From NCBI RefSeq assembly GCF_019297855.1, contig NZ_CP079194.1:1785501-1849500 (forward strand): a DNA stretch of 64,000 nt, written 5' to 3'. Under the pieces are notes generated by a model, which saw only the letters and a program-made list of their open reading frames with translations, searched no databases and had not been told where the DNA came from. The position numbers were made by a program, and so were the translations under genes. Source of the DNA: Gymnodinialimonas ceratoperidinii (GTDB taxonomy: Bacteria; Pseudomonadota; Alphaproteobacteria; Rhodobacterales; Rhodobacteraceae). Each line of letters begins with the position of its first letter. Positions within the stretch are counted from its first letter, which is position 1. Shown here piece after piece: positions 1-8,522 of the stretch.

Positions 1-368
1 AGCCAGGGATCAAAGCCGACCGTGCCGCCCGAGGGCAGAGCCTCGATCAACCAATCCTCCAGCATTTTCTCGGGCCAAGGGACGGGCGTGAACACATCGG
101 CCACCTGCGCCTTGACTTGCACGCGGTAGCGGCCGTCGATGAAGACGCCTGCGACGTCCGGCAGCACGACGGCAAATCCGGCCGAGCCGGTGAAGCCAGT
201 CAACCACGCGAGGCGTGCGTCGGCGGCGGTGACATATTCGCCCTGGTGAGCATCGGCGCGCGGCACGATGAAGCCGTCGAGCCCGGCCTCGGCCAGATGC
301 GCGCGCAGGGCGTCGAGGCGCGGCGGGCCGTCTTCGGGTTTCGTAGCTGCGGTGAAATCCTGAAACAT
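1..368 (-). CDS. Aminopeptidase P family (M24) protein, N-terminal part
   Basis: This is the first 122 residues of a protein whose C-terminus lies outside the window. It begins MFQDFTAATKPEDGPPRLDA, and the stretch with IVPRADAHQGEY, LAWLTGFTGSAG and VFIDGRYRVQ is typical of the creatinase-like N-terminal domain of Xaa-Pro aminopeptidases, cytoplasmic enzymes that remove an N-terminal residue ahead of proline. The metal-binding M24 catalytic domain is not in view, so activity cannot be judged. The ATG at 366-368 has an AGGG-rich stretch and AGGAC just upstream on the minus strand. The gene lies 124 bp downstream of cobT on the same strand, separated by a GC-rich hairpin. Family identification is fairly certain; substrate is not. 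Confidence 0.82.
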   Translation of the reverse strand, partial: MFQDFTAATKPEDGPPRLDALRAHLAEAGLDGFIVPRADAHQGEYVTAADARLAWLTGFTGSAGFAVVLPDVAGVFIDGRYRVQVKAQVADVFTPVPWPEKMLEDWLIEALPSGGTVGFDPW

Positions 369-389
369 GTCCTGTCCCTTTCTTGCAGA

Positions 390-421
390 CCGCCCCGCGC
401 GCTGACGGGGCGCGCGGGCGG
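390..421. terminator. GC-rich hairpin between cobT and the aminopeptidase gene
   Basis: The arms CCGCCCCGCGCGC (390-402) and GCGCGCGGGCGG (410-421) pair almost perfectly, with one bulged base. No U-tract follows on either strand. It could attenuate or stabilise the cobT transcript rather than terminate it fully. Confidence 0.4.
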
Positions 422-492
422 GGTCCCTGCCATCATGCCGGGGGGAAGATTCACGCGATGCCGGAACGCACCGCGCGCGCGTTCAACGTGGC

Positions 493-2373
493 TTAACCGG
501 CGCGTTTCATGCCCATCACGCGGGCGCGCGCCCGTGGGTCAGTGTCGAACAGCGAGGCCAGTTGCTCGGTGATCGCGCCCGCCAACTGCTCGGCGTCGGT
601 GATCGTCACGGCGCGCTCGTAGTAGCGGGTCACGTCGTGGCCGATGCCGATGGCCAGAAGCTCCACCGCGCGCCGCTTCTCGACCATGGCGATGACGTCT
701 CGCAGGTGCTTCTCGAGGTAGTTGGCCGGGTTCACCGAGAGCGTGCTGTCATCGACGGGCGCGCCATCGGAGATCACCATCAGGATCTTGCGCGCCTCGG
801 TCCGGTGCACCATCCGGCGGTGCGCCCATTCCAGCGCCTCGCCGTCGATGTTCTCCTTCAGGAGACCTTCCTTCATCATCAACCCGAGGTTGTCGCGCAC
901 CCGACGCCAGGGAGCATCGGCGCTCTTGTAGACGATGTGGCGCAGGTCGTTCAGGCGGCCGGGCTGCTGCGGGCGGCCCTCGGCGAGCCATTCCTCGCGC
1001 GCCTTGCCGCCCTTCCACGCGCGGGTGGTGAAGCCCAGGATCTCGACCTTCACGCCGCAGCGCTCCAGCGTGCGGGCCAGCACGTCGGCGCAGATCGCCG
1101 CGATGGAGATCGGGCGGCCGCGCATGGAGCCGGAATTGTCGAGCAAGAGCGTCACCACTGTGTCGCGGAACTCGGTGTCGTTCTCGACCTTGAAGGACAG
1201 CGGCGTCGTGGGGTTGGCGACCACGCGCGCGAGGCGGCCCGCGTCGAGGATGCCTTCCTCGCGGTCGAACTCCCACGAGCGGTTCTGTTGCGCCTGCAAC
1301 CGGCGCTGCAGCTTGTTGGCCAGCCGCGATACGGCGCCCTTGAGGGGATCAAGCTGCTGGTCGAGGTAGGCGCGGAGGCGTTCGAGTTCCTGCGCTTCGG
1401 CGAGGTCCTCGGCGGCAATTTCCTCGTCGTTCTCGGTGGAGAAGACCTTGTAGTCCGGGTCGGCGTCGGAATGGGGCGCGGGGGGGAGCGGCTCCTGCGG
1501 CGCCTCGCCGTCGGGCATCTCCTGCTCCTCGGCCTCGTCCATGTCGCCGTTGTCGTCCATCTCGACCTGGGCTTGGGACTCGTCCTGCTGATCTTCCTGC
1601 GACTGCTCGGGGGAGGCTTCAGCCTCCTCCTCGTCGTTGTCGTCCTCGCCGGTGCTGTCGGGCGCGTCGTCTTCCTGTTCCTCGCTGGCATCCTCCTCGG
1701 CGTCGTCGTCCATGTCATCGGGGTCGTCGCCCAACTGGTCGCCGTAGCCTAGGTCGTCGATCAGCTGACGCGCGAACTTGGCGAAGGATTTCTGGTCCGA
1801 GAGGACGTCCTGCAGGTCCTCCAGCGTGCTGTCGCAGCGATCCTCGATGAAACCGCGCCAGAGGTTCATGACGTTGTCCGCCTCGGCGGGCAGCTCGCGG
1901 CCCGTGGCGAGGTGGCGGATCAGGTAGCCTGCCGCCGTGGACAGCGGCGCGTCGGAGGCTTCGCGGATCTCGCCATAGCCCTTGCGGCGCGCGTCATGGC
2001 CGATCTTGGCGTCGATGTTGCCCGCCGTCCCCGGCATCTCGCGTGCGCCCATGGCTTCGCAGCGGGCGCCTTCCATCGCGTCCATCAAATCGCGCGCCAT
2101 GGCGCCTTGCGGCGCGTAACGCGCGGCGGTGCCTTGGTCGTGGTACTTGTGGCGCAGCGCCAGCGCATCGGCGGTGCCGCGGGCAAGCAAGACCTCTTCC
2201 CGCGTCATCCGCCGGCTGACCTGCGGCAGCCGCACGCTGTCGGCGCTGAGCCCGGGCGGGTCAACGGTATAGGTCACGGCCAGATCGGGGTCATCCGCCA
2301 TCACCCGCGTCGCGTCGGCGAGCGCCTTCTTGAACGGGTCGGCGGGGTTGTCGTTGGGATTGAACTTGCTCAT
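493..2373 (-). CDS. cobT: Cobaltochelatase subunit CobT
   Basis: CobT is the VWA-containing partner of the AAA+ subunit CobS. With CobN they insert cobalt into hydrogenobyrinic acid a,c-diamide in aerobic cobalamin synthesis in the cytoplasm. The 626-residue length fits the family. A helical N-terminal part is followed by a very acidic linker (about residues 215-310, rich in Asp, Glu and Gln), then a C-terminal VWA domain from about residue 410. The metal-site motif DNSGSM (DxSxS) is intact and a second conserved loop reads SDGAP. CobS is encoded 2.8 kb upstream on the same strand, with four unrelated-looking genes between. No cobN is present in the window. Confidence 0.95.
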   Translation of the reverse strand: MSKFNPNDNPADPFKKALADATRVMADDPDLAVTYTVDPPGLSADSVRLPQVSRRMTREEVLLARGTADALALRHKYHDQGTAARYAPQGAMARDLMDAMEGARCEAMGAREMPGTAGNIDAKIGHDARRKGYGEIREASDAPLSTAAGYLIRHLATGRELPAEADNVMNLWRGFIEDRCDSTLEDLQDVLSDQKSFAKFARQLIDDLGYGDQLGDDPDDMDDDAEEDASEEQEDDAPDSTGEDDNDEEEAEASPEQSQEDQQDESQAQVEMDDNGDMDEAEEQEMPDGEAPQEPLPPAPHSDADPDYKVFSTENDEEIAAEDLAEAQELERLRAYLDQQLDPLKGAVSRLANKLQRRLQAQQNRSWEFDREEGILDAGRLARVVANPTTPLSFKVENDTEFRDTVVTLLLDNSGSMRGRPISIAAICADVLARTLERCGVKVEILGFTTRAWKGGKAREEWLAEGRPQQPGRLNDLRHIVYKSADAPWRRVRDNLGLMMKEGLLKENIDGEALEWAHRRMVHRTEARKILMVISDGAPVDDSTLSVNPANYLEKHLRDVIAMVEKRRAVELLAIGIGHDVTRYYERAVTITDAEQLAGAITEQLASLFDTDPRARARVMGMKRAG

Positions 2374-2424
2374 CCCTGATAAATGGACCGAGAGGGGAGA
2401 GAGGGCAAGGGGAAGCGGCGCTGC

Positions 2425-3093
2425 TCAGGGAACGGCGGCGAACCATTCCGCGATGACGCCGTTGCATTGCTCGATCGGCGGCTCATCGCTCCAACCGCCG
2501 ATCGGTGACGGTGCAATCGCGGCAGCGCCCGATTGGTCCCAGGTCTGGGTCACGGCGCCGGTCTCGGAATCGGTCCGCTCCGCCTGCACGCGCCAAGCGC
2601 CGGTGACGAAGTCCACATCGCAGGAGAGGGCGCCGCCGGCGGGACGGTCGAGCATGCTGAAGGCGGAGGCGATTATGCTCAGCTCGCCGTCATGCTCACG
2701 GATGCTGAGGGACTCGGTCCAAGGCGTGCGGCCCACGGCGAATTGCTCTGAATGGAGCAACAGCGTGCCGTCCGCAGCCGCCTCGAGCGAGGGGCGTTGG
2801 CCATCGAACGGACCGCTGAAGACGACGCCCCTCGCGGCGATCACGGAACGGCGGTCGGTCGAGGGGTCTTGGGCGAAGACCAGAAGATCTGCAGTGGCGT
2901 CGGTGCCCTCAGATTGCAGCAAGACGACTGTCTCACAGCCGAGCCCCTCGGGCTGAAGATCCAGACAGAGAAAATCGATCACGCGGGCCAGAACGGCTGT
3001 TTCAGCCTCCGTCGCGGAGGGGGCTTGCGCCGTCGCAGCTGAGGGCAGGGTGACCAATACACAAAGGCAGGCCGCGCAGGTGGTATCGAACAT
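2425..3093 (-). CDS. Secreted protein of unknown function
   Basis: I do not recognise a family. The chosen ATG (3091-3093) gives 222 residues starting MFDTTCAACLCVLVTLPSAA followed by TAQA, a plausible Sec signal peptide; a longer reading upstream would place an arginine-rich segment ahead of it. GGAGA precedes this ATG. The mature part has three or four cysteines (CLDL, GLGCETVV, LSCDVDF, EQCNGV), which could form disulfides in the periplasm, and is rich in acidic and small residues. It lies between cobT and the dehydratase gene on the same strand, 51 bp before cobT. Codon use resembles the neighbours. Confidence 0.7.
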   Translation of the reverse strand: MFDTTCAACLCVLVTLPSAATAQAPSATEAETAVLARVIDFLCLDLQPEGLGCETVVLLQSEGTDATADLLVFAQDPSTDRRSVIAARGVVFSGPFDGQRPSLEAAADGTLLLHSEQFAVGRTPWTESLSIREHDGELSIIASAFSMLDRPAGGALSCDVDFVTGAWRVQAERTDSETGAVTQTWDQSGAAAIAPSPIGGWSDEPPIEQCNGVIAEWFAAVP

Positions 3094-3210
3094 GAGAGGT
3101 CTCCGGTCAGGACCGGTGCAACCTCGCGCCGCGGCGCTTCTGTGTCGAGTAAGGGAAACCACAGCGACGCAGGTCTGCGCCCCCCGCGGCCCGCTTGTGC
3201 AAGGGTGGCG

Positions 3211-4149
3211 CTATTGCACGAACCAATCGGGCTCGGCATTGCCGCCGCAGAGGATGACACCGATGCGCTCATCCTTCTCCGGCACATAGGCACCTGAGGT
3301 CAGGGCGGCGAGGGCCACGGCGCTGCCGGGCTCTCCGATGAGACGGGTGGCCTCCCACATGCGGTTGGCGGCGTCGTAGACGTCATCGTCCGGCAGGACG
3401 ACGGCCTCATCCACGAATTCACGGATCAGCGCGAAGCTGTCGACCCCGAGCCGCGGCCCGCCGAGGGACCCCGCCGCCACGCCCCTGGCCGGCACGTCGA
3501 TCTCCGGCCCCTCGCGCATGGATTTCTCCAAGGTATTCGTGCCCTCCGTCTCGACCGAGACGATCTTCACCCGGTCGCGGAACCAGGCCGAGACGCCGCC
3601 AATCAGGCCGCCGCCGCCGGTGGCCACGAAGACGGTGTCGAGCTCTCCCATCTGGGCTTCCAGCTCGCGCGCCAAGGTGCCCTGGCCCGTCAGCGTGGGG
3701 ATGGTGTCGTAAGGGTGGACGGAAAGCGCGCCGGAGCTCTCGGCATAGGCGGCGTATTCTTCCATGCAGGCCCCGACCGATCCCTCTGTCAGCACGACCT
3801 CGCCCCCGAACCCGCGCATGCGGCGCAGTTTCTCTTCCTTGGCGATGGTGGCAGGCACGAAGATGCGGCTCTTGTGGCCAAGCGTCGTCGCGGCATAGGC
3901 CACCGCAGCGCCGTGGTTGCCGCCCGAGGCCGCGACGATGCCCGCGTCTGGCACGTCGCGCGTCAGCATGTTGAAGAACGCGCCGCGCAGCTTGAACGAG
4001 CCGGTGATCTGGGTGTGTTCCAGCTTGAACGTCACCGGGGTGCGCAGGTTCAAGGCATTGGCCTCCACCGTGAGGATCGGTGTCTGGCGAATGTAGGGGG
4101 CGATCAACGGGGCGGCGGCCGTAATGGCATCGGGCAGGGGCTGTGTCAT
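3211..4149 (-). CDS. PLP-dependent threonine/serine dehydratase
   Basis: A fold-type II PLP enzyme of 312 residues, the size of catabolic threonine/serine dehydratases that lack the C-terminal regulatory ACT domain of biosynthetic IlvA. The PLP lysine lies in GSFKLRG (K53), the asparagine loop is SGGNHG (75-80) and the phosphate-binding glycine loop is GGGGLIGG (178-185). The expected reaction is deamination of L-threonine or L-serine to 2-oxobutyrate or pyruvate. The ATG at 4147-4149 is preferred because the sequence upstream (RLLKKPVRA...) matches nothing in the family and would run through the hairpin array. Related serine racemases or hydroxyaspartate dehydratases cannot be excluded. Confidence 0.9.
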   Translation of the reverse strand: MTQPLPDAITAAAPLIAPYIRQTPILTVEANALNLRTPVTFKLEHTQITGSFKLRGAFFNMLTRDVPDAGIVAASGGNHGAAVAYAATTLGHKSRIFVPATIAKEEKLRRMRGFGGEVVLTEGSVGACMEEYAAYAESSGALSVHPYDTIPTLTGQGTLARELEAQMGELDTVFVATGGGGLIGGVSAWFRDRVKIVSVETEGTNTLEKSMREGPEIDVPARGVAAGSLGGPRLGVDSFALIREFVDEAVVLPDDDVYDAANRMWEATRLIGEPGSAVALAALTSGAYVPEKDERIGVILCGGNAEPDWFVQ

Positions 4150-4194
4150 GGGCGCGAAAGTGGACCGGTTTGACCGGATGGTCAACGTGGCGCG

Positions 4195-4286
4195 CACAGG
4201 CTTTTTCAAAAGCCTGTGGCAGAGCCTTGCATGGCTCTGGAGAACGCCCTTGCAAGGGCGTTGGGCAGGAATTTGCAAATTCCTGC
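4195..4286. repeat. Array of four consecutive perfect inverted repeats
   Basis: Four separate hairpins stand side by side: CACAGGCTTTT/AAAAGCCTGTG (4195-4218), CAGAGCC/GGCTCTG with TTGCAT between (4220-4239), AACGCCCTTG/CAAGGGCGTT (4243-4262, a 20-bp palindrome) and GCAGGAATTTG/CAAATTCCTGC (4265-4286). The last three share a TTGCA(A/T) centre. The array lies between two minus-strand genes: 46 bp upstream of the dehydratase start and 18 bp beyond the stop of the lipoprotein gene. It may be a processed intergenic repeat, a multi-stem terminator or an mRNA leader structure. Confidence 0.75.
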
Positions 4287-4303
4287 GGGCGCGCCGTTGA
4301 CGT

Positions 4304-4792
4304 CTACAGGCCGTCGCAGGGATCGGGGGTGCTGGCGGGCGCCGGGCGGCCCTCGATGCGCCGCGCGATCCGTTGGCTGCGGCGGATCAGGCCAAGCGTA
4401 TTGCCGGGCAGACCCGCGGCCTCCAGCACAGCGCCTTCCACCGCGCCGCGCACCTCTCCGCGCACCCGGTTCTCGGCGTAGTGCGAGGCGCGACAGGCGG
4501 CCTCGGCTTCGGATTGCGGAATCGTGGGAAGCGAAGGCACGCCGGGAAGGTCGCTCAGCTGAACCCCCGGGGCGATCTCGGGGTCCAGTTGCGCGTTGAT
4601 GTCCGGAGGGCGGAGGTCCGCGATGATCTCTCCTCGCGTCGCGCAGTCAAGCCGGGTGCCTTCAGGGGCAGGGCCGAGGACCACGCACCGCTCGCCGCCA
4701 GCAAGCGTGACGGTCTCGCCCGCGTCATAGCTCGGCTGACAGGCGGCTACCGCGAGCAGGGCGAGCGGGAGCAGGGTGAGGCGGAGGGTCAT
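4304..4792 (-). CDS. Putative lipoprotein
   Basis: The protein has 162 residues and a lipoprotein signal, MTLRLTLLPLALLAVAAC, with the lipobox LAVAAC placing the lipidated cysteine at position 18. The mature part is proline-rich in the middle (GVPSLPTIPQ) and then helical (EAEAACRASHYAENRVRG), with two further cysteines. I do not recognise a family. It lies downstream of the small membrane-protein gene at 4890-5210 and upstream of the hairpin array, on the same strand as cobS and cobT. Confidence 0.75.
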   Translation of the reverse strand: MTLRLTLLPLALLAVAACQPSYDAGETVTLAGGERCVVLGPAPEGTRLDCATRGEIIADLRPPDINAQLDPEIAPGVQLSDLPGVPSLPTIPQSEAEAACRASHYAENRVRGEVRGAVEGAVLEAAGLPGNTLGLIRRSQRIARRIEGRPAPASTPDPCDGL

Positions 4793-4889
4793 GAATCGAA
4801 GTGTGCCGCAGGAGCGCCGGTCCGGTCGAGGGGAAAAGTCGGGGGAGGACGACGGGACAGAGACGCTGCCGGGAAAGGCCGCGCGGTGC

Positions 4890-5210
4890 TCAGAGTTGCG
4901 CCAAGCTGCCGAGACTCAGCAGCCCGAAGGCGAGCAGCGAGGCGATCAGGTATCCGAGGCCACGGTGGCGTCGCAGCAGGAGCCCGATGGAGCCGAGCAG
5001 GAGCGGCACGATGAGGCTGCCGAGTTGATAGGCCGTGTAGCCCGGCCAATCCATGTGGCCGATCAGGCCGCGCGAGACGATGATGTAGAGCGAGGGCCCG
5101 ACCTGCAGGACGGCGAGGAGGGTGACCGTGACGGCCACCCAAGATCCAGTACGCCGCCTGCGCGGGCCGGGGTTTTCCGTGCGCTCGGTCCGTCGGTTCG
5201 GATCAGCCAA
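4890..5210 (-). CDS. Small membrane protein overlapping the end of cobS
   Basis: This 106-residue protein has a basic, proline-rich N-terminus ([17 protein letters not shown]) and then three hydrophobic segments ([32 protein letters not shown] and [15 protein letters not shown]), predicting a three-helix inner-membrane protein. Its ATG overlaps the last 8 bases of cobS, which suggests translational coupling in a cobS operon. I do not recognise a family, and a role in cobalt chelation is only a possibility raised by position. Confidence 0.65.
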   Translation of the reverse strand: MADPNRRTERTENPGPRRRRTGSWVAVTVTLLAVLQVGPSLYIIVSRGLIGHMDWPGYTAYQLGSLIVPLLLGSIGLLLRRHRGLGYLIASLLAFGLLSLGSLAQL

Positions 5211-6192
5211 GGCTCATCGACGCGGCGCTCTCGGGCAGTTCCTCGTCAAAGCAGCGCTGGTAGAATTCCGCCACGGTCTGGCGCTCCAGCTCGTCACACT
5301 TGTTGAGGAAGGAGACGCGGAAGGCATAGCCCACGTCACGGAAGATCTCGGCGTTCTGCGCCCAGTTGATCACCGTCCGGGGCGACATTACGGTCGAGAG
5401 CTCGCCGTTCATGAAGGCAGTCCTCGTCAGGTCCGCCACGGTTACCATCTGGCTCATCGTCTTGCGACCGGCCTCGGTGTTGTAGTGGGGCTGCTTGGCG
5501 AGAACGATGTTCACCTCGGCGTCATGGCTCAGGTAGTTCAGCGTCGCGACGAGCGACCAGCGGTCCATCTGTGCCTGGTTGATCTGCTGCGTGCCGTGGT
5601 AGAGGCCCGTGGTGTCGCCGAGGCCCACGGTGTTGGCCGTGGCGAAAAGGCGGAAATTCGGGTTCGGCGTGATGATCTCGTTCTGGTCCATCAGCGTCAG
5701 CTTGCCGTCGGTCTCCAGCACGCGCTGGATCACGAACATCACGTCCGCGCGGCCGGCGTCGTATTCGTCGAAGACGATGGCGACAGGGTTGCGCAGCGCC
5801 CAAGGCAGGATGCCTTCGTGGAATTCCGTCACCTGCTTGCCGTCACGCAGCTTGATCGCGTCCTTGCCGATCAGGTCGATCCGGCTGATGTGGCTGTCGA
5901 GGTTCACCCGCACGGTGGGCCAGTTCAGCCGTGCGCCGACCTGCTCGATGTGGGTCGATTTGCCGGTGCCGTGGTAGCCCTGCACCATCACGCGGCGGTT
6001 GTAGCCGTAGCCCGCGAGGATCGCGAGGGTGGTGTCGGGGTCGAACTTGTAGGTCGGGTCGATCTCGGGCACGCGGTCGGTCGGCTCGGCAAAGCCCTTC
6101 ACCTTCATGTCGGTGTCGATGCCAAACACTTCCCGAACCGAAAACTCCTCGGTGGGTTTTGCATCGATGCTCAAGCTGTTGCCGTCGTCCAT
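5203..6192 (-). CDS. cobS: Cobaltochelatase AAA+ subunit CobS
   Basis: CobS is the ATPase motor that works with CobT and CobN in aerobic cobalamin synthesis. The 329-residue protein has a Walker A loop GYHGTGKST (72-80) and a Walker B FDEYD (141-145), and the region with [21 protein letters not shown] fits the CobS/MoxR-type AAA+ domain. The ATG at 6190-6192 gives the expected [20 protein letters not shown] start; the longer upstream reading has no family likeness. It is transcribed divergently from the sigma factor gene, sharing a 136-bp spacer. Confidence 0.95.
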   Translation of the reverse strand: MDDGNSLSIDAKPTEEFSVREVFGIDTDMKVKGFAEPTDRVPEIDPTYKFDPDTTLAILAGYGYNRRVMVQGYHGTGKSTHIEQVGARLNWPTVRVNLDSHISRIDLIGKDAIKLRDGKQVTEFHEGILPWALRNPVAIVFDEYDAGRADVMFVIQRVLETDGKLTLMDQNEIITPNPNFRLFATANTVGLGDTTGLYHGTQQINQAQMDRWSLVATLNYLSHDAEVNIVLAKQPHYNTEAGRKTMSQMVTVADLTRTAFMNGELSTVMSPRTVINWAQNAEIFRDVGYAFRVSFLNKCDELERQTVAEFYQRCFDEELPESAASMSLG

Positions 6193-6328
6193 GGTGCCCT
6201 CAAAGATCTGAAAAATCGCGTCGCGTCGGGATGCAACATATATCGAGGGGCTGCAAGGGGAAGGGCAGAGCCGCCTTACCGCACAATCATGACTGGCGCG
6301 GTGGTCCGCAGTATGCTTTGGGTAGGCA

Positions 6329-6871
6329 ATGACGACGCCGCAAGACCTTGAAGAACTCCTCTCGCGCATCCAACTGCGCGACCGCGCGGCCTTTTCTTCA
6401 CTTTATTCTGCGACGTCGGCGAAACTTTTCGGCGTGATCCTGCGTGTCTTGAAGGACCGGGCAGGAGCGGAGGACGTTTTGCAGGACGTCTACGTGAAGG
6501 TCTGGAAGAAGGCAGACCGCTACCGGGTGACGGGGCACAGCCCGATGACCTGGCTGATTACCATCGCGCGGAACGCGGCCATCGACAGGCTTCGTGCGGG
6601 CGGGCCGCCGACCGACGACATCGACGATGTCGTGCAGGTTCAGGCGCCCGGTGCGACGCCGGAGCAGGCCGCGATTGCCGCGGGCGAGGCCGGGCGGATC
6701 ATGGCCTGCCTGGCCGAGCTGGACACGGATCGTGCCAGCGCCGTGCGCGGCGTATATCTGGAAGGCCATTCCTATCAGGATATGGCGCAGCGACACGACG
6801 TGCCGCTGAATACGATGAAAACATGGCTGCGTCGCAGTCTGAACAGTTTGAAGGAGTGCCTTGCGTCGTGA
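6329..6871 (+). CDS. ECF (group 4) sigma factor
   Basis: A 180-residue ECF sigma factor. Region 2 occupies about residues 20-90 ([49 protein letters not shown]) and region 4 about 120-178, ending in the helix-turn-helix with [20 protein letters not shown]. It directs RNA polymerase to a small set of promoters when its anti-sigma partner lets go. The stop codon overlaps the GTG start of the anti-sigma gene (GTGA), and a secreted fasciclin-domain gene follows. This set resembles the SigK group described from mycobacteria. The inducing signal cannot be read from the sequence. Confidence 0.92.
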   Translation: MTTPQDLEELLSRIQLRDRAAFSSLYSATSAKLFGVILRVLKDRAGAEDVLQDVYVKVWKKADRYRVTGHSPMTWLITIARNAAIDRLRAGGPPTDDIDDVVQVQAPGATPEQAAIAAGEAGRIMACLAELDTDRASAVRGVYLEGHSYQDMAQRHDVPLNTMKTWLRRSLNSLKECLAS

Positions 6872-7620
6872 CCGACCGGCCTGACACCACACCTGAGACA
6901 GAGCCGCTGGCCGCCGAGTACGTCCTCGGGCTGCTGACGCCTGCCGAACGGGTGGCCTTCGAGGCACGGCTCCGGTCCGAGCCCGCGCTTCTGGCCGAAG
7001 TGCGCCGGTGGGAAAGTCATTTCGCAACCATGGCTGATCTGGAAGTCGACCCCGTAGCTCCGCCGCCGCGATTGCGCGACGCGATAGAAGCGCGGCTCTT
7101 CGGGCTGCCCTCTGCCTCGCTCTGGAACCGGGTCGCCTTCTGGCGCGGCCTGTCTTTCGTCACCTCCGCCGCTGCCCTTGCCGCGCTGGGCGCGGTGCTG
7201 CTGCCGAACATGCAGCAAGGCACGGATGGGCCCGGCACGCCGGGGCCGGACACACAGGGGCCCGAGGCAGGCATCCCGGCGGGCACGCTCTTGATGACGC
7301 ATCTGATCCCGACCGAGGGCTCGACCCTCGGGTTGGCGGTCACGCGGGAGCCTTCCGGCATTCTGCAAGTGCGCCGGGTCGCGGGCGAAATGGCTCCGGG
7401 GCGCGCACAGGAGCTGTGGGTGATCGCGGGCGACAATGCGCCGGTCTCTCTCGGCGTGCTCCATGAGGACGCGCTGACGACTTTGGTCCCCGATGCTGAA
7501 ACGGCCGAACTTTTCTCGGTCGGCGCGGCGCTGGCGATCTCGGACGAGCCGCCCGGTGGCTCTCCGACCGGCGCACCGACCGGAGAGATCCTCGCGCTCG
7601 GCACGCTCGTCGCGCTCTGA
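6868..7620 (+). CDS. RskA-like anti-sigma factor
   Basis: The 250-residue protein has an N-terminal cytoplasmic part with the anti-sigma helix signature AAEYVLGLLTPAERVAFEARL, one membrane segment near residues 95-115 (GLSFVTSAAALAALGAVLL), and a C-terminal periplasmic domain containing MAPGRAQELWVIAGDNAPVSLGVL, the pattern of the RskA (anti-sigma-K) family. A proline/glycine-rich linker (GPGTPGPDTQGP) joins the last two. The GTG at 6868 is chosen because it overlaps the sigma stop and AAGGAG lies 11 bases upstream; reading further upstream runs inside the sigma gene. No zinc-binding HxxxCxxC motif is visible, so control is probably by proteolysis or direct sensing in the periplasm. Confidence 0.87.
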   Translation: MTDRPDTTPETEPLAAEYVLGLLTPAERVAFEARLRSEPALLAEVRRWESHFATMADLEVDPVAPPPRLRDAIEARLFGLPSASLWNRVAFWRGLSFVTSAAALAALGAVLLPNMQQGTDGPGTPGPDTQGPEAGIPAGTLLMTHLIPTEGSTLGLAVTREPSGILQVRRVAGEMAPGRAQELWVIAGDNAPVSLGVLHEDALTTLVPDAETAELFSVGAALAISDEPPGGSPTGAPTGEILALGTLVAL

Positions 7621-7766
7621 TCCGTTTGCAAAACAACGGCTCTGCGCACGCTTTTGAAACTTTCTCAAAATAATTCGCATGCTCTGAAACAAGTAGGCGC
7701 AGCGTTACGTGGCTTCTCCTGTCACCGGGCGACGACCCGGCCAATACCACCAGGAGGTCATCTTAA

Positions 7767-8327
7767 ATGATCAAGAATTTTGCTGCCACGCTCACCGCAA
7801 CCGCACTTCTGTCCGGCGCAGCTTTTGCTGACGCCCACGCGACGAACCCGCAGGTTGGCGGTGCCGACATGATGATGGAAATGAACATCGTCGAGAACGC
7901 GAGCAACTCCCCGATCCACACCACGCTGGTCGCAGCCGTGGTTGAAGCCGGTCTCGTCGAGACGCTGTCGGGCGACGGTCCCTTCACGGTCTTCGCACCC
8001 ACGGACGACGCATTCGCGGCGCTGCCCGAAGGTACGGTCGAAACCCTGCTGATGCCGGAAAACCGGGACCGCCTGACCGAGATCCTGACCTGCCACGTGG
8101 TGGGCGCCGAGGTTTTCTCTGACGCCATCGCGGGCATGATCGCCGACGACGGCGGCGCCCATGATGTGGAGACGCTTGGCGGCTGCACCCTGAGCGCGGC
8201 AATGGACGGCGAGATGATCACCTTGACCGATGAGCAGGGCCAGGTTGCCTCTGTCACCATCGCCGATGTCGATCAGTCCAACGGCGTGATCCACGTGATC
8301 GACACGGTTCTGCTCCCCGCAGGCTAA
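7767..8327 (+). CDS. Secreted fasciclin (FAS1) domain protein
   Basis: The 186-residue protein starts with a signal peptide (MIKNFAATLTATALLSGAAF then ADA) and has a single FAS1 domain over about residues 40-185. Both family boxes are present: GPFTVFAPTDDAFAALP and, at the end, GVIHVIDTVLLP. Two cysteines (LTCHVV and GGCTL) may form a disulfide. FAS1 proteins act in adhesion or in periplasmic or surface binding. A strong AGGAGGT site lies about 8 bases before the ATG. It sits 146 bp after the sigma/anti-sigma pair and is a likely target of that sigma factor, as the FAS1 proteins MPT70 and MPT83 are of SigK in mycobacteria. Confidence 0.92.
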   Translation: MIKNFAATLTATALLSGAAFADAHATNPQVGGADMMMEMNIVENASNSPIHTTLVAAVVEAGLVETLSGDGPFTVFAPTDDAFAALPEGTVETLLMPENRDRLTEILTCHVVGAEVFSDAIAGMIADDGGAHDVETLGGCTLSAAMDGEMITLTDEQGQVASVTIADVDQSNGVIHVIDTVLLPAG

Positions 8328-8342
8328 GTCTGAAGGCTGGCT

Positions 8343-8377
8343 GACCCCGTCGCGAGGAGGGGTCGGTTGCTTTCTTT
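8343..8377 (+). terminator. Rho-independent terminator after the FAS1 gene
   Basis: GACCCC (8343-8348) pairs with GGGGTC (8359-8364), followed by GGTTGCTTTCTTT. It lies 15 bases after the FAS1 stop codon. Confidence 0.6.
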
Positions 8378-8453
8378 CCAGATCCTGACGGTGCGACCCA
8401 TTCTTACACGTCCATCTGTCCCTTGTGTGAGTGTCCCAATATGGGAAGCGCCA

Positions 8454-8489
8454 AAAGGAAAAGGCCGGGCACGTCATGTGCCCGGCCTT
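8454..8489 (-). terminator. Strong terminator of the SPOR/PG-binding gene
   Basis: A perfect 12-bp stem, AAGGCCGGGCAC (8461-8472) with GTGCCCGGCCTT (8478-8489), has a five-base loop. Read on the minus strand it is followed by TTTTCCTTTT, so it ends transcription of the gene at 8523-10280. It could also act weakly on the plus strand. Confidence 0.8.
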
Positions 8490-8522
8490 ATTATGTCGCC
8501 GCTGCCTCTTGGAGGCGGCGCG

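Noticed and set aside
562..1752. 396-codon open frame antisense to cobT
   Set aside because: It lies fully opposite a clear CobT gene; its translation is a Val/Leu/Gly/Arg-biased string typical of antisense frames in GC-rich DNA.
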